Assembly: GCA_028285945.1 (NCBI GenBank)
Contig: JAPYNE010000028.1
Coordinates: forward strand, 26,944 to 90,943
Direction of reading: 5' to 3'
DNA: 64,000 nt
Source of the DNA: Candidatus Foliamicus numerosus
GTDB taxonomy: Bacteria > Pseudomonadota > Gammaproteobacteria > Steroidobacterales > Foliamicaceae
The translations under genes and the position numbers were made by a program. This document shows, in pieces, positions 1-7,893 of the stretch; positions within the stretch are counted from its first letter, which is position 1; each line of letters opens with the position of its first letter. The notes below the pieces were generated by a model. The model did no database searches, was not told the origin of the DNA, and was given only the letters and a program-made list of their open reading frames with translations.

Positions 1-1951
1 CGACGAACCAGCCCTGCGGATGGCGCCATAGCGCGCCGAGTGCATAGCCGTAGCCCGGCGCGTGAGGCTGCTCGCGGCCCTCAAGTTCCGGCCGGCCCGG
101 ATTGCGGGTGATTTCCGTGTCCAGAAAGCCGAGCGCCGCGCTCATGCGCCACGCCTCGCCAAGCCAGTAATCCATGGCCAACTCGATGCCCCGATTAACT
201 CCGCGCCCAACGTTCCGGGTAAAGAAAAGGAAGGTGTTCGGGTCCTGCGGGTCCACCTGCACGTTCGTTTCCACCTGCACTTCCGCACGCCGCGAATGGA
301 ACACGGCCAGTTCGCCGCGCAGCCGTCCGTCCAGCCACAGGCCCTTGGCGCCAATCTCATAGTTCCAGAGGTATTCCGGCTCGTACACCAGTTCGCCGCT
401 GGCCAGCCCCTGGCCTCCCTGGCCCAAATTGAACCCGCCGGCCTTGTAGCCGCGCGCAATCCGCGCATAAACGCTCGCATCCTTGCCGAAGGGCCGCGAA
501 ACGCTCAGGTGCCCGCCCAGCATGCCGTCCGTCGGCGAGAATCGCTCGCCGTTCGAGTCGGCGTAGTTGGCATCGCGCTGTTCATAACGCAGGCCCGCCG
601 CGACCTGCCATTGGTCCGCGAACGCATGCGACAGCTCGCCGAACAACGCCAAGCTTTGAGCATCGTAGCCGGAATCGAACCGGTCCTCGCTGGGGTCGGG
701 CGCATGGCCCGGCTCGGCGTACAGGCCCGTGTCAAGGCGGTCATTGTCTTCGTCGAGATTCAGGAACCAAACACCCAGCACATAGCCTGTTGCGCCGTCC
801 TCCGGCGATAGCAGGCGCAGCTCCTGGCTGAAGCCGCTGCGCTCTCGCAAGGTGCGAGAGGTGTAGTCGTAGCGAATTTCAAGGTCGGCGATCTGCGACC
901 AGTAGCCGTCTTCACCCCAGTCCGCGTCGTAGCTGTACTCGATATCCGAATTCGCCGCGCCGGTGATGCTTACAAGGCTGTGGCCGCCGGGGAATGCGTA
1001 GTCCGCCCGCAAAGAGGCGCCCGTGGAGGTTTGCGAATCGCGCCCCGGCCGGTCCGACCAGGTGGTCAGTTCGTTGTCGATCGACCATCCATCGTAGCCG
1101 TTGCCCAGGTCGATATGCAGCAGCGCTAGGCGCAGCGCCAGCTCCGGCGAAGGCTGGTAGTTGAGCTTGGCCCTGAGGCTCAACTCGTCGCGCGCATTGG
1201 TGTCGTTCCGATCCAGCGTGGCATTGCGCCGGAAACCGTTGGCTCGGTACTGATGCGCCGAAAAACGCCCTGCGGCCCAAGGACCCAGCGGCCCGCTCAA
1301 CGCCAGTCCCGCAGCCCGCATGTCGTCATTGCCCAAGGAAATCTCGGCCTCGGCCTCCCGCTCCCGGGACGGCTCCCGCGAGCGTGCGTAAATCAGGCCC
1401 GCCAGCGCGTTGGCGCCGTAGCGCGTGCCTTGCGGCCCGCGCAAGATCTCCACGCTGTCCAAATCGAAACGCGTGGCCACGCCGCCGATCGCCGAGAAAT
1501 CGATATCATCGAGAAGAAAGCCCACCGAAGGATTAGGCGCGCCCTCGTACTGGGAACGCTCGCCGATGCCGCGCACTTGGAAATAGCGGGCTCGCGACGA
1601 GCCGCCGGACCAGTGCAGATTGGGCGCAAGCTGAACCAGCTCCTCGAAATGCTGCGCTCCGGAGCGGCGTATGGTTTGCGCCTCCAGCACCGTCACGCTC
1701 GACGGCAGATCAAGGCTCCGCACTTCTTTCAGCGATGCCGTAACCACCACCTCCTCCAGCGCTTCAACAGGCGGAACGCCTGCGGAAATGCGCCCGCTGG
1801 GAGGCGGCGTATCCGCGTCGGCCGCTTGTTGCGGCGAATTGCCTCTTGGCTCGCTGGCTGAGATGCCGCCCCCCCAAGCCGGCGTAAGCGCATGCGCGGC
1901 CCAAAGCGCGATTGCCGTGAGAGTGAAGAGTGCGTGAATGGATTGCCGCAT
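1..1951 (-). CDS. TonB-dependent outer-membrane receptor, 3' end beyond window
   Basis: Reading the minus strand from an ATG at 1951 gives one open frame to the window edge, about 650 codons. It starts with a signal-peptide-like hydrophobic stretch (residues 5-25). A TonB-box-like EEVVVTAS (66-73) follows, then plug-domain motifs: SVTVLEAQTIRRSG, VRGIGERSQYEG and VEILRGPQGTRYGANALAG near residue 170. The rest is typical alternating beta-barrel sequence. Such receptors import scarce nutrients across the outer membrane with TonB/ExbBD energy. The TPP riboswitch directly upstream suggests that the cargo is thiamine or a thiamine precursor; this is inference from regulation, not from binding residues. 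The barrel's C-terminus lies outside the window. Confidence 0.93.
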   Translation of the reverse strand, partial: MRQSIHALFTLTAIALWAAHALTPAWGGGISASEPRGNSPQQAADADTPPPSGRISAGVPPVEALEEVVVTASLKEVRSLDLPSSVTVLEAQTIRRSGAQHFEELVQLAPNLHWSGGSSRARYFQVRGIGERSQYEGAPNPSVGFLLDDIDFSAIGGVATRFDLDSVEILRGPQGTRYGANALAGLIYARSREPSREREAEAEISLGNDDMRAAGLALSGPLGPWAAGRFSAHQYRANGFRRNATLDRNDTNARDELSLRAKLNYQPSPELALRLALLHIDLGNGYDGWSIDNELTTWSDRPGRDSQTSTGASLRADYAFPGGHSLVSITGAANSDIEYSYDADWGEDGYWSQIADLEIRYDYTSRTLRERSGFSQELRLLSPEDGATGYVLGVWFLNLDEDNDRLDTGLYAEPGHAPDPSEDRFDSGYDAQSLALFGELSHAFADQWQVAAGLRYEQRDANYADSNGERFSPTDGMLGGHLSVSRPFGKDASVYARIARGYKAGGFNLGQGGQGLASGELVYEPEYLWNYEIGAKGLWLDGRLRGELAVFHSRRAEVQVETNVQVDPQDPNTFLFFTRNVGRGVNRGIELAMDYWLGEAWRMSAALGFLDTEITRNPGRPELEGREQPHAPGYGYALGALWRHPQGWFV

Positions 1952-1952
1952 A

Positions 1953-2037
1953 CCTCGTTCCTCCGCCGGTGCTAACCGGATCAGGTTCAAGGGGTTCCCT
2001 TGTCGGAAAGGGTCTCAGGCTGAAGCGCCGCCCCCCG
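1953..2037 (-). promoter_or_regulatory. TPP (thiamine pyrophosphate) riboswitch
   Basis: On the minus strand the leader of the receptor gene contains the two diagnostic THI-box strings. The first is CTGAGA, after a GGGG-rich P1 strand. About 25 bases later comes ACCCCTTGAACCTGATC, followed by CGGTTAGCACCGGCGGAGG. The final GGAGGAACGAGGT runs straight into the ATG, so the Shine-Dalgarno sequence sits in the aptamer's closing region. This points to translational control, off when TPP is abundant. No separate terminator hairpin is visible. Confidence 0.92.
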
Positions 2038-2176
2038 GGTGGATTGCTAGTATAAGGCCATCCGGACCTTTCCTTTGCGCGCCCGCCGCGCATGGCGGCG
2101 GAAAGCATGTATGATTGGGGCTTGAAGGAGCAGCCACGCTGCGGTTGCTCCATGGAATTCGTAAAGGAGAACGAAA

Positions 2177-2689
2177 ATGACTCAGGCAGCAATGGAAACA
2201 CTCCCGTCGGCGCGGGACTATCAGGAAGCGGGATTTCGTGCGGAGCAGGCCGAAATTCTTGGGCGAAGCATGACCCAAATCGATGCCATCCACTCCAAGG
2301 TGTTCGACGAATTGGCGCAGCTTCGGATGTTTGTCGAGGACAACATGCCGACCCGCAAGGAAATTGCGCGGCTGGTCGCCAAGGACGATCTCCGGGATAT
2401 GCTCAAGGGCTTCGCGACCAAAGATGACATCAAGAATTTTGCTACGAAAGACGAAATCCGGGATATGCTCAAGAACTTCGTGACGAAGGACGACATCAAG
2501 GACTTCATGACGAAGGACGACATCAAAGACTTCGCTACGAAAGACGACATCAAGGGTTTCGTAACCAGTTCGCAGATGGCGCTGGAGTTCAAGCAGTTGT
2601 ATCGCCTGCTGTTTGTGGGAATGATGGGCATTTGCGGACTCATCCTCGCGCTCGTCCCGATCATGCTGGCCTTGCACTTGGCGGGCTAG
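2177..2689 (+). CDS. Coiled-coil repeat protein with C-terminal membrane anchor
   Basis: A 170-residue protein preceded by a good ribosome site (AAGGAGAACGAAA). The N-terminal half is acidic and helical. Residues about 80-128 consist of repeats of the nine-residue unit TKDDIKDFx with variants. A single hydrophobic segment (LLFVGMMGICGLILALVPIMLA, split here only by description) ends the protein at about residues 142-166. The layout of helical rod plus C-terminal anchor resembles DUF1640/CCDC90-like small proteins, but I cannot assign a function. It stands alone, divergent from the receptor gene. The ORF and ribosome site make it a credible gene. Confidence 0.75.
   Translation: MTQAAMETLPSARDYQEAGFRAEQAEILGRSMTQIDAIHSKVFDELAQLRMFVEDNMPTRKEIARLVAKDDLRDMLKGFATKDDIKNFATKDEIRDMLKNFVTKDDIKDFMTKDDIKDFATKDDIKGFVTSSQMALEFKQLYRLLFVGMMGICGLILALVPIMLALHLAG
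2414..2560 (+). repeat. Tandem 27-bp coding repeats
   Basis: Three clean consecutive 27-base units occupy 2480-2506, 2507-2533 and 2534-2560, each coding for a TKDDIKDF-type nonapeptide. Further degenerate units lie upstream, at 2414-2440 and from 2441. The repeats keep frame, so copy-number change would lengthen or shorten the helical rod without destroying the protein. Confidence 0.85.
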
Positions 2690-2756
2690 CCCCTGCCGGC
2701 GCCATCGCCGGCGGCGGATGGAGGATAATTGCCGCCTAGGAAAGCGGAGGCGCTGC

Positions 2757-3629
2757 ATGACCACACTTGGCCACGATTACCGGGCGATCGACGCGGTCGT
2801 CAATATCTGGACGCCGGAGGCGCTTTCGCACCGGCCCGGCTGGCAGGGTGATTTTTTCGTGGGCAAGATGAAGGCCGAAAGCCCGCTTATGGCCGGGCTT
2901 TCGCTCGAGCAGATGATCGAGCGGCTCGACGCGGCGGGCATCGAGCGGGCTTTTTTGATCGCGCCGCGCACCGGCCAGGTGGGTCTGCCCGGCTGCTACC
3001 ACCTGCCCTACGAGGTGGTGGCGCGCGCCTGCGAGCAGTATCCCGGCCGGTTCAGCGGACTGGCCGGAATCGATCCCACCGAAGGCATGGACGGCGTGCG
3101 GAAATTCGAGGATGCCGTGAAAAACATGGGCTTCATCGGCGCGCACCTCTACCCGCACTGGTTCGAGTTGGCGCCGGACCATGCGCGCTACTATCCCTTC
3201 TACGCCAAGTGCTGCGAGTTGGACGTGCCTGTGCAGATGCAGGTGGGCCAGTCGATGATCTACGCCGCCGACGCCCCTCGCCGCAGCGTGGGCCGTCCCA
3301 TCACGCTGGACGCGGTGGCCTGCGACTTCCCGGAACTGAAGCTGATCGGCATCCATGTGGGCATTCCCTGGCACGAGGAGATGATCGCCATGTCGTGGAA
3401 GCACAGCAACGTGTTCATCGGCTGCGACGCCCACCGGCCGAAGTACTGGCCGGACAGCTTCCGCCATTACATCAATTCATTCGGCCAGGACAAGGTGATT
3501 TTCGGCACCGATTTCCCGGTGTTGGACTTCGAGCGCACCGTGGGCGACATCGACGCGCTGGAACTCCGTCCGCAGGCGCGCCGCAAGCTGATGCGCGACA
3601 ACGTGCTGAAAATCTACGGCTTGGAATAA
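2757..3629 (+). CDS. Amidohydrolase family (Amidohydro_2) protein
   Basis: A 290-residue TIM-barrel metal-dependent hydrolase of the amidohydrolase-2/decarboxylase type. I use the ATG at 2757 rather than one 39 bases upstream because AGCGGAGG sits correctly before it. Expected metal or catalytic positions are visible: GAHLYPHW (His after strand 5), IGIHVGIPWHEE (His) and FGTDFPVLDFE (terminal Asp). The usual N-terminal HxH is replaced by a DAVVNIW-like stretch, as in several members of this group. Substrate is unknown; relatives include ACMSD-like decarboxylases and lactonases. No operon partner is seen, since the gene runs into hairpin repeats and then convergent folC. Confidence 0.82.
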   Translation: MTTLGHDYRAIDAVVNIWTPEALSHRPGWQGDFFVGKMKAESPLMAGLSLEQMIERLDAAGIERAFLIAPRTGQVGLPGCYHLPYEVVARACEQYPGRFSGLAGIDPTEGMDGVRKFEDAVKNMGFIGAHLYPHWFELAPDHARYYPFYAKCCELDVPVQMQVGQSMIYAADAPRRSVGRPITLDAVACDFPELKLIGIHVGIPWHEEMIAMSWKHSNVFIGCDAHRPKYWPDSFRHYINSFGQDKVIFGTDFPVLDFERTVGDIDALELRPQARRKLMRDNVLKIYGLE

Positions 3630-3655
3630 TCCGCGACGCGCTGGTGCGCGTGCCC

Positions 3656-3764
3656 GCCTGTTGCGTATGCCCCTGTTGAGTGGAGCGTCTGGGGCAGGAT
3701 GCCCCAGCCGAGCCTCATGGATGGGTTCATGCGTCTCCACTCAACAGGGGCATACGCAACAGGC
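3656..3764. repeat. Hairpin repeat, copy 1 (perfect 29-bp arms)
   Basis: Arms 3656-3684 and 3736-3764 are perfect 29-base inverted repeats. The 51-base loop contains an inner hairpin (TGGGGCA / TGCCCCA) and the family signature GATGGGTTCATGCGTC. It lies in the convergent gap between the amidohydrolase and folC. There is no T-run after the stem, so it is not a classic intrinsic terminator. Confidence 0.9.
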
Positions 3765-3804
3765 GGCCGTCTTACTCGTCTCTTTGGCAGGACCGCGATG
3801 TAGA

Positions 3805-3914
3805 GGCCTTTGCGCTTCCCCCTCCTGTATGGAGCGTCGGCGGCAGGACAGCCGCCGCCGAGCCCCAAGGATGGGTTCATGCGTCTCCATGCAGGAGGGG
3901 GAAGCGCAAAGGCC
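3805..3914. repeat. Hairpin repeat, copy 2
   Basis: Arms 3805-3833 and 3886-3914 match at 28 of 29 positions. The loop again carries GAGCGTC, an inner GC hairpin (GGCGGC / GCCGCC) and GGATGGGTTCATGCGTCT. It lies only 40 bases after copy 1 in the same orientation, yet the arm sequences of the two copies are unrelated. Together the two copies fill nearly the whole 334-base gap before folC. Confidence 0.9.
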
Positions 3915-3962
3915 GAAGGGCTGGCCGGCAAGCCATGCGGCGGAACCGCACGATATGCGAGG

Positions 3963-5282
3963 CTATGCGCGCCTAAGAAGCCAATCGCGCGCCGGGCCGG
4001 CGGTATTGAACGATCCCGTCACCACCACCCGGCAACCCGCCGACGCCAACTCGGCGGCCTGTCCGCAGGCTTCCGCCACCGATTCGCAATGCCGCAGCCC
4101 CGTATGCAGGCGTCGCCGCACAATCCCGGCCAGTTCGTCAGGTGAACGCGCCTTCGGCGAATCCGCCCGCGTCACGATCACCTGGTCGTCCGCGTTCAGC
4201 GGCAAGGCGTTGATGAATCCGGCCGCATCCTTGTCGCTGTGCATGCCCAGCACCCATATTGCCGGGCGCGGCGGCAAGGCCTTGAGGCTTTTCGCCAAAC
4301 AGGCGCCGGCATCCGGGTTGTGCGCCACGTCCAGCACCCATTCCGCGCCCGCGCACTGCATGCGCTCGAACCGCCCCGGCAGTCGGCCGGCCTTAAGGAT
4401 CGCGGAATAGTCGCTGCCGTCGGGCACCCATTCAGGATTGAGGGTTTCCAGAACCGCAAACGCCAGGCTGGCATTGGGCAGTTCCGCCGCGTTGGCGGGG
4501 TCGGCAACCGCCAGGCCGCCGCGGCGGAGGGTCCGGCCGCGCCAGTCCCAGCGCCCGCCGCGCCGGTCGAAGCCGAAATCAACGCCTGCTTGGTAAAGCG
4601 GCGCCTCAAGTTCCGCCGCGCGCGCGGCGATCGGCTGAGGCGCGGCGCCCGCTCCGTAGAATACCGGGCGGGCGGCGCGAAGGATTCCTGCCTTCTCGGC
4701 CGCCACCGAATCCAGCGTGTCGCCGAGCCAGTCCTGGTGGTCCATGGCGATGCGCGTAATCACGCTCACGTCCGGGTCGATCGCGTTAACCGCGTCCAGC
4801 CGGCCGCCCAAGCCCACTTCCAGCACCCAGGCATCGCAGCGTGACCGGCTGAACAGGCTGAAGGCCGCCAGCGTGACGAACTCGAACTCGGTGAGCCGAA
4901 TATCGCCGCGCGCCGCCTCCACGCGCTCGAACTCGCGGCTTAAGCCGTCGGAATCGGCGTAAGCGCTGCCAATCTGCACCCGCTCCCCGAAATCCTGCAG
5001 GTACGGCGAAAGATACAGCGCCGTCCGCAGCCCGCCCCGCAAACGCAGCGCCGCGTCGATCAGCCCCGCCGTGCTGCCCTTGCCGTTGGTTCCTGCCACG
5101 GTCACTACACGACCTAGCGGCGGCTTCAGGTCCAATTTGCCGACGACTGCCGCGATCCGCTCAAGCCCCAGATCGATCTCGCGCGGATGCAGACGGGCCA
5201 CATGGCGCAACCACTCATCCAGACGCTTGGGCCGTGCGCTCTGCGGCCTGCCTGCCGAGCCTATGTCCGGTGTCGGATTCAA
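3963..5282 (-). CDS. folC: Bifunctional dihydrofolate/folylpolyglutamate synthase
   Basis: A Mur-ligase-type ATP enzyme that adds glutamate to (dihydro)folate in the cytoplasm. Visible motifs are the P-loop GTNGKGSTAGLIDAALR, the folate-binding-like LSPYLQDFGERVQIG, and the later GLGGRLDAVNAIDPD and ITRIAMDHQDWLG. The C-terminal domain has VLDVAHNPDAG. Length, about 440 residues, is normal. The start is uncertain. TTG at 5282 overlaps the upstream stop by four bases (TTGA), matching this genome's habit; GTG at 5288 and an ATG at 5321 are alternatives. It follows the small prepilin-like gene in a three-gene minus-strand run. Confidence 0.93.
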   Translation of the reverse strand: MNPTPDIGSAGRPQSARPKRLDEWLRHVARLHPREIDLGLERIAAVVGKLDLKPPLGRVVTVAGTNGKGSTAGLIDAALRLRGGLRTALYLSPYLQDFGERVQIGSAYADSDGLSREFERVEAARGDIRLTEFEFVTLAAFSLFSRSRCDAWVLEVGLGGRLDAVNAIDPDVSVITRIAMDHQDWLGDTLDSVAAEKAGILRAARPVFYGAGAAPQPIAARAAELEAPLYQAGVDFGFDRRGGRWDWRGRTLRRGGLAVADPANAAELPNASLAFAVLETLNPEWVPDGSDYSAILKAGRLPGRFERMQCAGAEWVLDVAHNPDAGACLAKSLKALPPRPAIWVLGMHSDKDAAGFINALPLNADDQVIVTRADSPKARSPDELAGIVRRRLHTGLRHCESVAEACGQAAELASAGCRVVVTGSFNTAGPARDWLLRRA

Positions 5283-5701
5283 GGCCACGGCACGTCCATT
5301 CCGGGCCTGAGGCGGAAACATCCGCGGCCGGCTTCATGCCGCCAGAAATACGGGCGTCCGGTTGCCGGAGATGGCCGTGCGAAAACCGCGCACAGAACGT
5401 AGCCGCCGCCCGCGCCATCCATCCGCTTGTACTCGTAGGGCTGGCCTGTCACCGGATCAAGCGGAGTTTCGCTGAGCGGACGGTCGCCAACGACGACATG
5501 CTCAAGGGTAGCGGGAAGCTCACCTCTTGCATCCCAAAACTGTTCGATCTCCCAGGAGATGTCCCGCAAATCCCCAAGCCTGCGCTCGTCCAGGCGCAGA
5601 AGGCGCTGCTCGTCCGGCGACCCGCTCAAATACAGCCCGGCGGCGACCGCGCCCGCCACCACGAACGCTGCGGCCAGTGCGGCCACGCGCCCGGCCTTCA
5701 T
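5279..5701 (-). CDS. Small membrane-anchored protein, prepilin-like C-terminal half
   Basis: A 140-residue protein from an ATG at 5701 that overlaps the upstream gene's stop (ATGA). It opens with MKAGRVAALAAAFVVAGAVA, one N-terminal membrane segment or uncleaved signal. The body has LRDISWEIEQFWDARGELP followed by TPLDPVTGQPYEYKRMDG and a Cys pair near the end. Arrangement and motifs recall the C-terminal part of type II secretion GspG-like pseudopilins, which also have DPWGxPYxY. No prepilin peptidase site is evident, so this similarity is only suggestive. It is probably co-transcribed with the DUF5671 gene and folC. Confidence 0.65.
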   Translation of the reverse strand: MKAGRVAALAAAFVVAGAVAAGLYLSGSPDEQRLLRLDERRLGDLRDISWEIEQFWDARGELPATLEHVVVGDRPLSETPLDPVTGQPYEYKRMDGAGGGYVLCAVFARPSPATGRPYFWRHEAGRGCFRLRPGMDVPWP

Positions 5702-6336
5702 CGCGCCAGCACCGCCTCGTCGGCCCGCACCGAGCGCAGGCAGTACCACAACACGCTCCCGGCGGCGGCAGCGACGACAGCGACCTTGAGAACAAAGCGC
5801 GCCGTCAACTCCCCGGAGAGCAAACTGTTGACAAGGGCCACCAAGTCGCCCACCACAATGGCGGCCGCGAGGGCTAGAGTGAGATAGGTCAGCCATTTCC
5901 TGACGCTCGATGCGCGCCGGATCGGATCTGCCAGCACCATCCTTTTGACGAGCCAGGAAATGAAAGCGAACGTGGGCGCTGCCACCAGCACAGCCGACGT
6001 TGACAACCGAATATTGGATGCGATCAGATCCTGTCTATCGGCGGCCGGGTTGGGAAAGCCAAGATTGATGAACTGGAAAACCAGCTCGACCAGATTGAAC
6101 ATGCCGTAGTAGAGCGTTCCGAACAAAAGGAGGTACAAGGCGGCATCCCGTGCGGAAATATTGGTCTTGGGCGTGGGCACCGGCACGGCAAAATCCAGCG
6201 GCAAGTAGCCCGAAAGCGCGCTCTTCACCTTGTCGCTGCCCCATCCGGCCTTGACCAGCGCCGCTTCGATTTCAGGCCGCGGAACGCCGGCGCCCAAGGC
6301 CTCGTGAACAAAATTTTCCAACCGGACATCGGACAT
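5698..6336 (-). CDS. DUF5671-type multipass membrane protein
   Basis: A 212-residue protein. The ATG at 6336 is preceded by GCAGGAGTAAGGGT, a convincing ribosome site. The soluble N-terminus (1-55) looks like a small helical domain (LENFVHEALGAGVPRPEIEAA). Four hydrophobic segments follow: ARDAALYLLLFGTLYYGMF, the ASNIRLSTSAVLVAAP region, a WLTYLTLALAAAIVVGD helix and a final one near the C-terminus. The LYLLLFGTLYY pattern and the spacing fit the DUF5671 family, whose function is unknown. Its stop overlaps the next start by four bases, so the two are probably translationally coupled. Confidence 0.75.
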   Translation of the reverse strand: MSDVRLENFVHEALGAGVPRPEIEAALVKAGWGSDKVKSALSGYLPLDFAVPVPTPKTNISARDAALYLLLFGTLYYGMFNLVELVFQFINLGFPNPAADRQDLIASNIRLSTSAVLVAAPTFAFISWLVKRMVLADPIRRASSVRKWLTYLTLALAAAIVVGDLVALVNSLLSGELTARFVLKVAVVAAAAGSVLWYCLRSVRADEAVLAR

Positions 6337-6505
6337 ACCCTTACTCCTGCAATCTGCGAACGGCAAGGCGAAGCGTACCACCGCTTCCGCTCCGGCGGCG
6401 CCCACGCGCCCGCCGAATCAAAATTTTTCCAAGGCGCGGGGCATGGGAAGGCGCGAAGATGAAAATACAATGGGCGCGATCGGCATATATTCCGGAGCAG
6501 AAACA

Positions 6506-7147
6506 ATGATCCCCACATCCCCGCGCACTGCCGCCTTTGCGGCGCTTTGCCTGTTGCTGGCCCTAGGCGCAAGCGCTGCGAGCGCCGATATCGCCGCCGG
6601 CGCCGAGGAGGCATCGCCGCTCGCCGCTGGCGTTGCCGCGCCCGCCTTCACCGCCCGGCATGCGGACGGCAGCGATTTCGCGTTCGATCCCGGCGCGCTC
6701 GAACGACCGGCCCTCCTCATCTTCTACCGGGGCGGCTGGTGCCCTTACTGCAACCGCCACCTCGCCGAGCTTCGCCATGTGGTCCCGGAGCTTGAGGCGC
6801 GAGGCGTGGACGTTTACTTCCTGAGCGCCGACAGCCCCGCCAACCTCTCCTCAGCGTTGCACGGGGATGCCGAGGGCCTCGACTACACGCTGCTTTCCGA
6901 TGCCCGCTTGAGCGCCGCCGAAGCCTTCGGCCTCGCCTTCCGCGTGCCCGACGGCTACTACCAGCAAGCGAAGAACTACGGCATCGACCTCGAGGAAGCC
7001 TCCGGCGAAACCCACCGCGCCCTGCCGATTCCCGCCGCCTACCTCATCGACGCGGCAGGTGCCATCCGCTTCGCCCACGCCAACCCCGACTACACCGAAC
7101 GCCTCAGCGCCGAAGCACTCCGCGCCGCAGCGGACACCCTCCTCTAG
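6506..7147 (+). CDS. Exported peroxiredoxin/thioredoxin-like protein
   Basis: A 213-residue protein with a signal peptide (TAAFAALCLLLALGASAASA, residues about 8-27), so probably periplasmic. The thioredoxin fold carries YRGGWCPYCNRHLAEL, a CPYC active site in the context typical of AhpC/TSA-like thiol peroxidases. YLIDAAGAIRFAHANPDY follows near the C-terminus. I chose the ATG at 6506 because the signal peptide starts there and CCGGAG precedes it. A longer frame begins at 6443 but would bury the signal. The gene stands alone at the edge of the defence island. Confidence 0.82.
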   Translation: MIPTSPRTAAFAALCLLLALGASAASADIAAGAEEASPLAAGVAAPAFTARHADGSDFAFDPGALERPALLIFYRGGWCPYCNRHLAELRHVVPELEARGVDVYFLSADSPANLSSALHGDAEGLDYTLLSDARLSAAEAFGLAFRVPDGYYQQAKNYGIDLEEASGETHRALPIPAAYLIDAAGAIRFAHANPDYTERLSAEALRAAADTLL

Positions 7148-7289
7148 GCCCCGGCGCGCAATAGCGGGCGCGAGGCATAACGGCATCTGCTAATATCAGG
7201 AATGCGGGATCGGAGCATGGTTCCAAGCAGCGCCTATCCGATCATCCCGCTTGGCGAAACGGCAATTTGTGAAAAAGGACGAGCTTGCT

Positions 7290-7589
7290 ATGCACAGGAA
7301 AGGCTTGGCTCGACCGGTTAAGGTCCGAGCGCTGAAGGGGTGTCGCATCCATCTGACTTATTCGGACGGCGTGGCGGGGGAAGTTGATCTATCCCATCTG
7401 GCGAATCGCGGAGTTTTCAAAATCTGGCGGAACCGCGAAATTTTTGAGGCGCCGAAGCTGACCGCAATGGGCGCGGTCGCTTGGGGGCAGGACATCGAAC
7501 TCTGCCCCGACGCGCTGCGTATGCAAATGACCGGCAAATCCCCGGCGGAGTTGATGTCCGAAGTGCGGCGGCTTAGCGCGGATGCCTGA
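7290..7589 (+). CDS. DUF2442 domain protein, putative antitoxin-like partner
   Basis: A 99-residue protein from ATG 7290 (AAGGA upstream); a TTG at 7251 would add 13 residues. The sequence VRALKGCRIHLTYSDGVAGEVDLSHL, here cited only as its pattern of beta strands with YSDG and DLS, is typical of DUF2442. WGQDIELCPDAL follows and the end is helical. DUF2442 genes commonly sit beside DUF4160 genes, as here with an eight-base overlap, and the pair is often considered toxin-antitoxin-like. Which one would be toxic is not established. It marks the start of the island. Confidence 0.82.
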   Translation: MHRKGLARPVKVRALKGCRIHLTYSDGVAGEVDLSHLANRGVFKIWRNREIFEAPKLTAMGAVAWGQDIELCPDALRMQMTGKSPAELMSEVRRLSADA

Positions 7590-7842
7590 ACTCTGCCGGT
7601 TTTACGGCATAGTCATACGCATGTACTACGGCGACCATCTGCCAGCGCATTTTCATGCGGCGTATGGCGACTATGAGGCTGTCATCGGCATCGAAAACCT
7701 CTCCATACTGCGCGGCACCCTGCCGCGGCGAGCGCTCGGCCTTGTGGCCGAATGGGCATCGCTGCATAAGGAAGAGTTGCGCGCCGCATGGCATCTTGCA
7801 TCCGAGTTGCAGCCGCTAGCAAGAATCGATCCTTTGCCATAA
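7582..7842 (+). CDS. DUF4160 domain protein
   Basis: An 86-residue protein with the family's diagnostic pattern: an aromatic FYGIVIRMYYGDH, then LPAHFHAAYGDYEAVIGIE and a C-terminal AEWASLHKEELRAAW helix. It overlaps the DUF2442 gene by eight bases in a different frame and so is co-translated with it. Biochemical function is unknown for the family. The pair occurs widely in variable genome regions. Confidence 0.85.
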   Translation: MPELCRFYGIVIRMYYGDHLPAHFHAAYGDYEAVIGIENLSILRGTLPRRALGLVAEWASLHKEELRAAWHLASELQPLARIDPLP

Positions 7843-7893
7843 GGCGGGCTCCGGGGCTTATCCGCAAACCAAAGCGCTGATTGAGTATCTGGT

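Noticed and set aside
2414-2560. Regular repeats considered as a CRISPR array
   Set aside because: The units are contiguous, have no spacers and stay in frame within a protein-coding gene.
3656-3914. Hairpins considered as Rho-independent terminators for the amidohydrolase gene and folC
   Set aside because: The stems are strong but neither side carries a T-run, and the large structured loops are atypical.
3661-3931. Several reading frames of up to 249 codons across the hairpin repeats
   Set aside because: They are encoded by repeat sequence and antisense folC and have no ribosome sites or homology signals.
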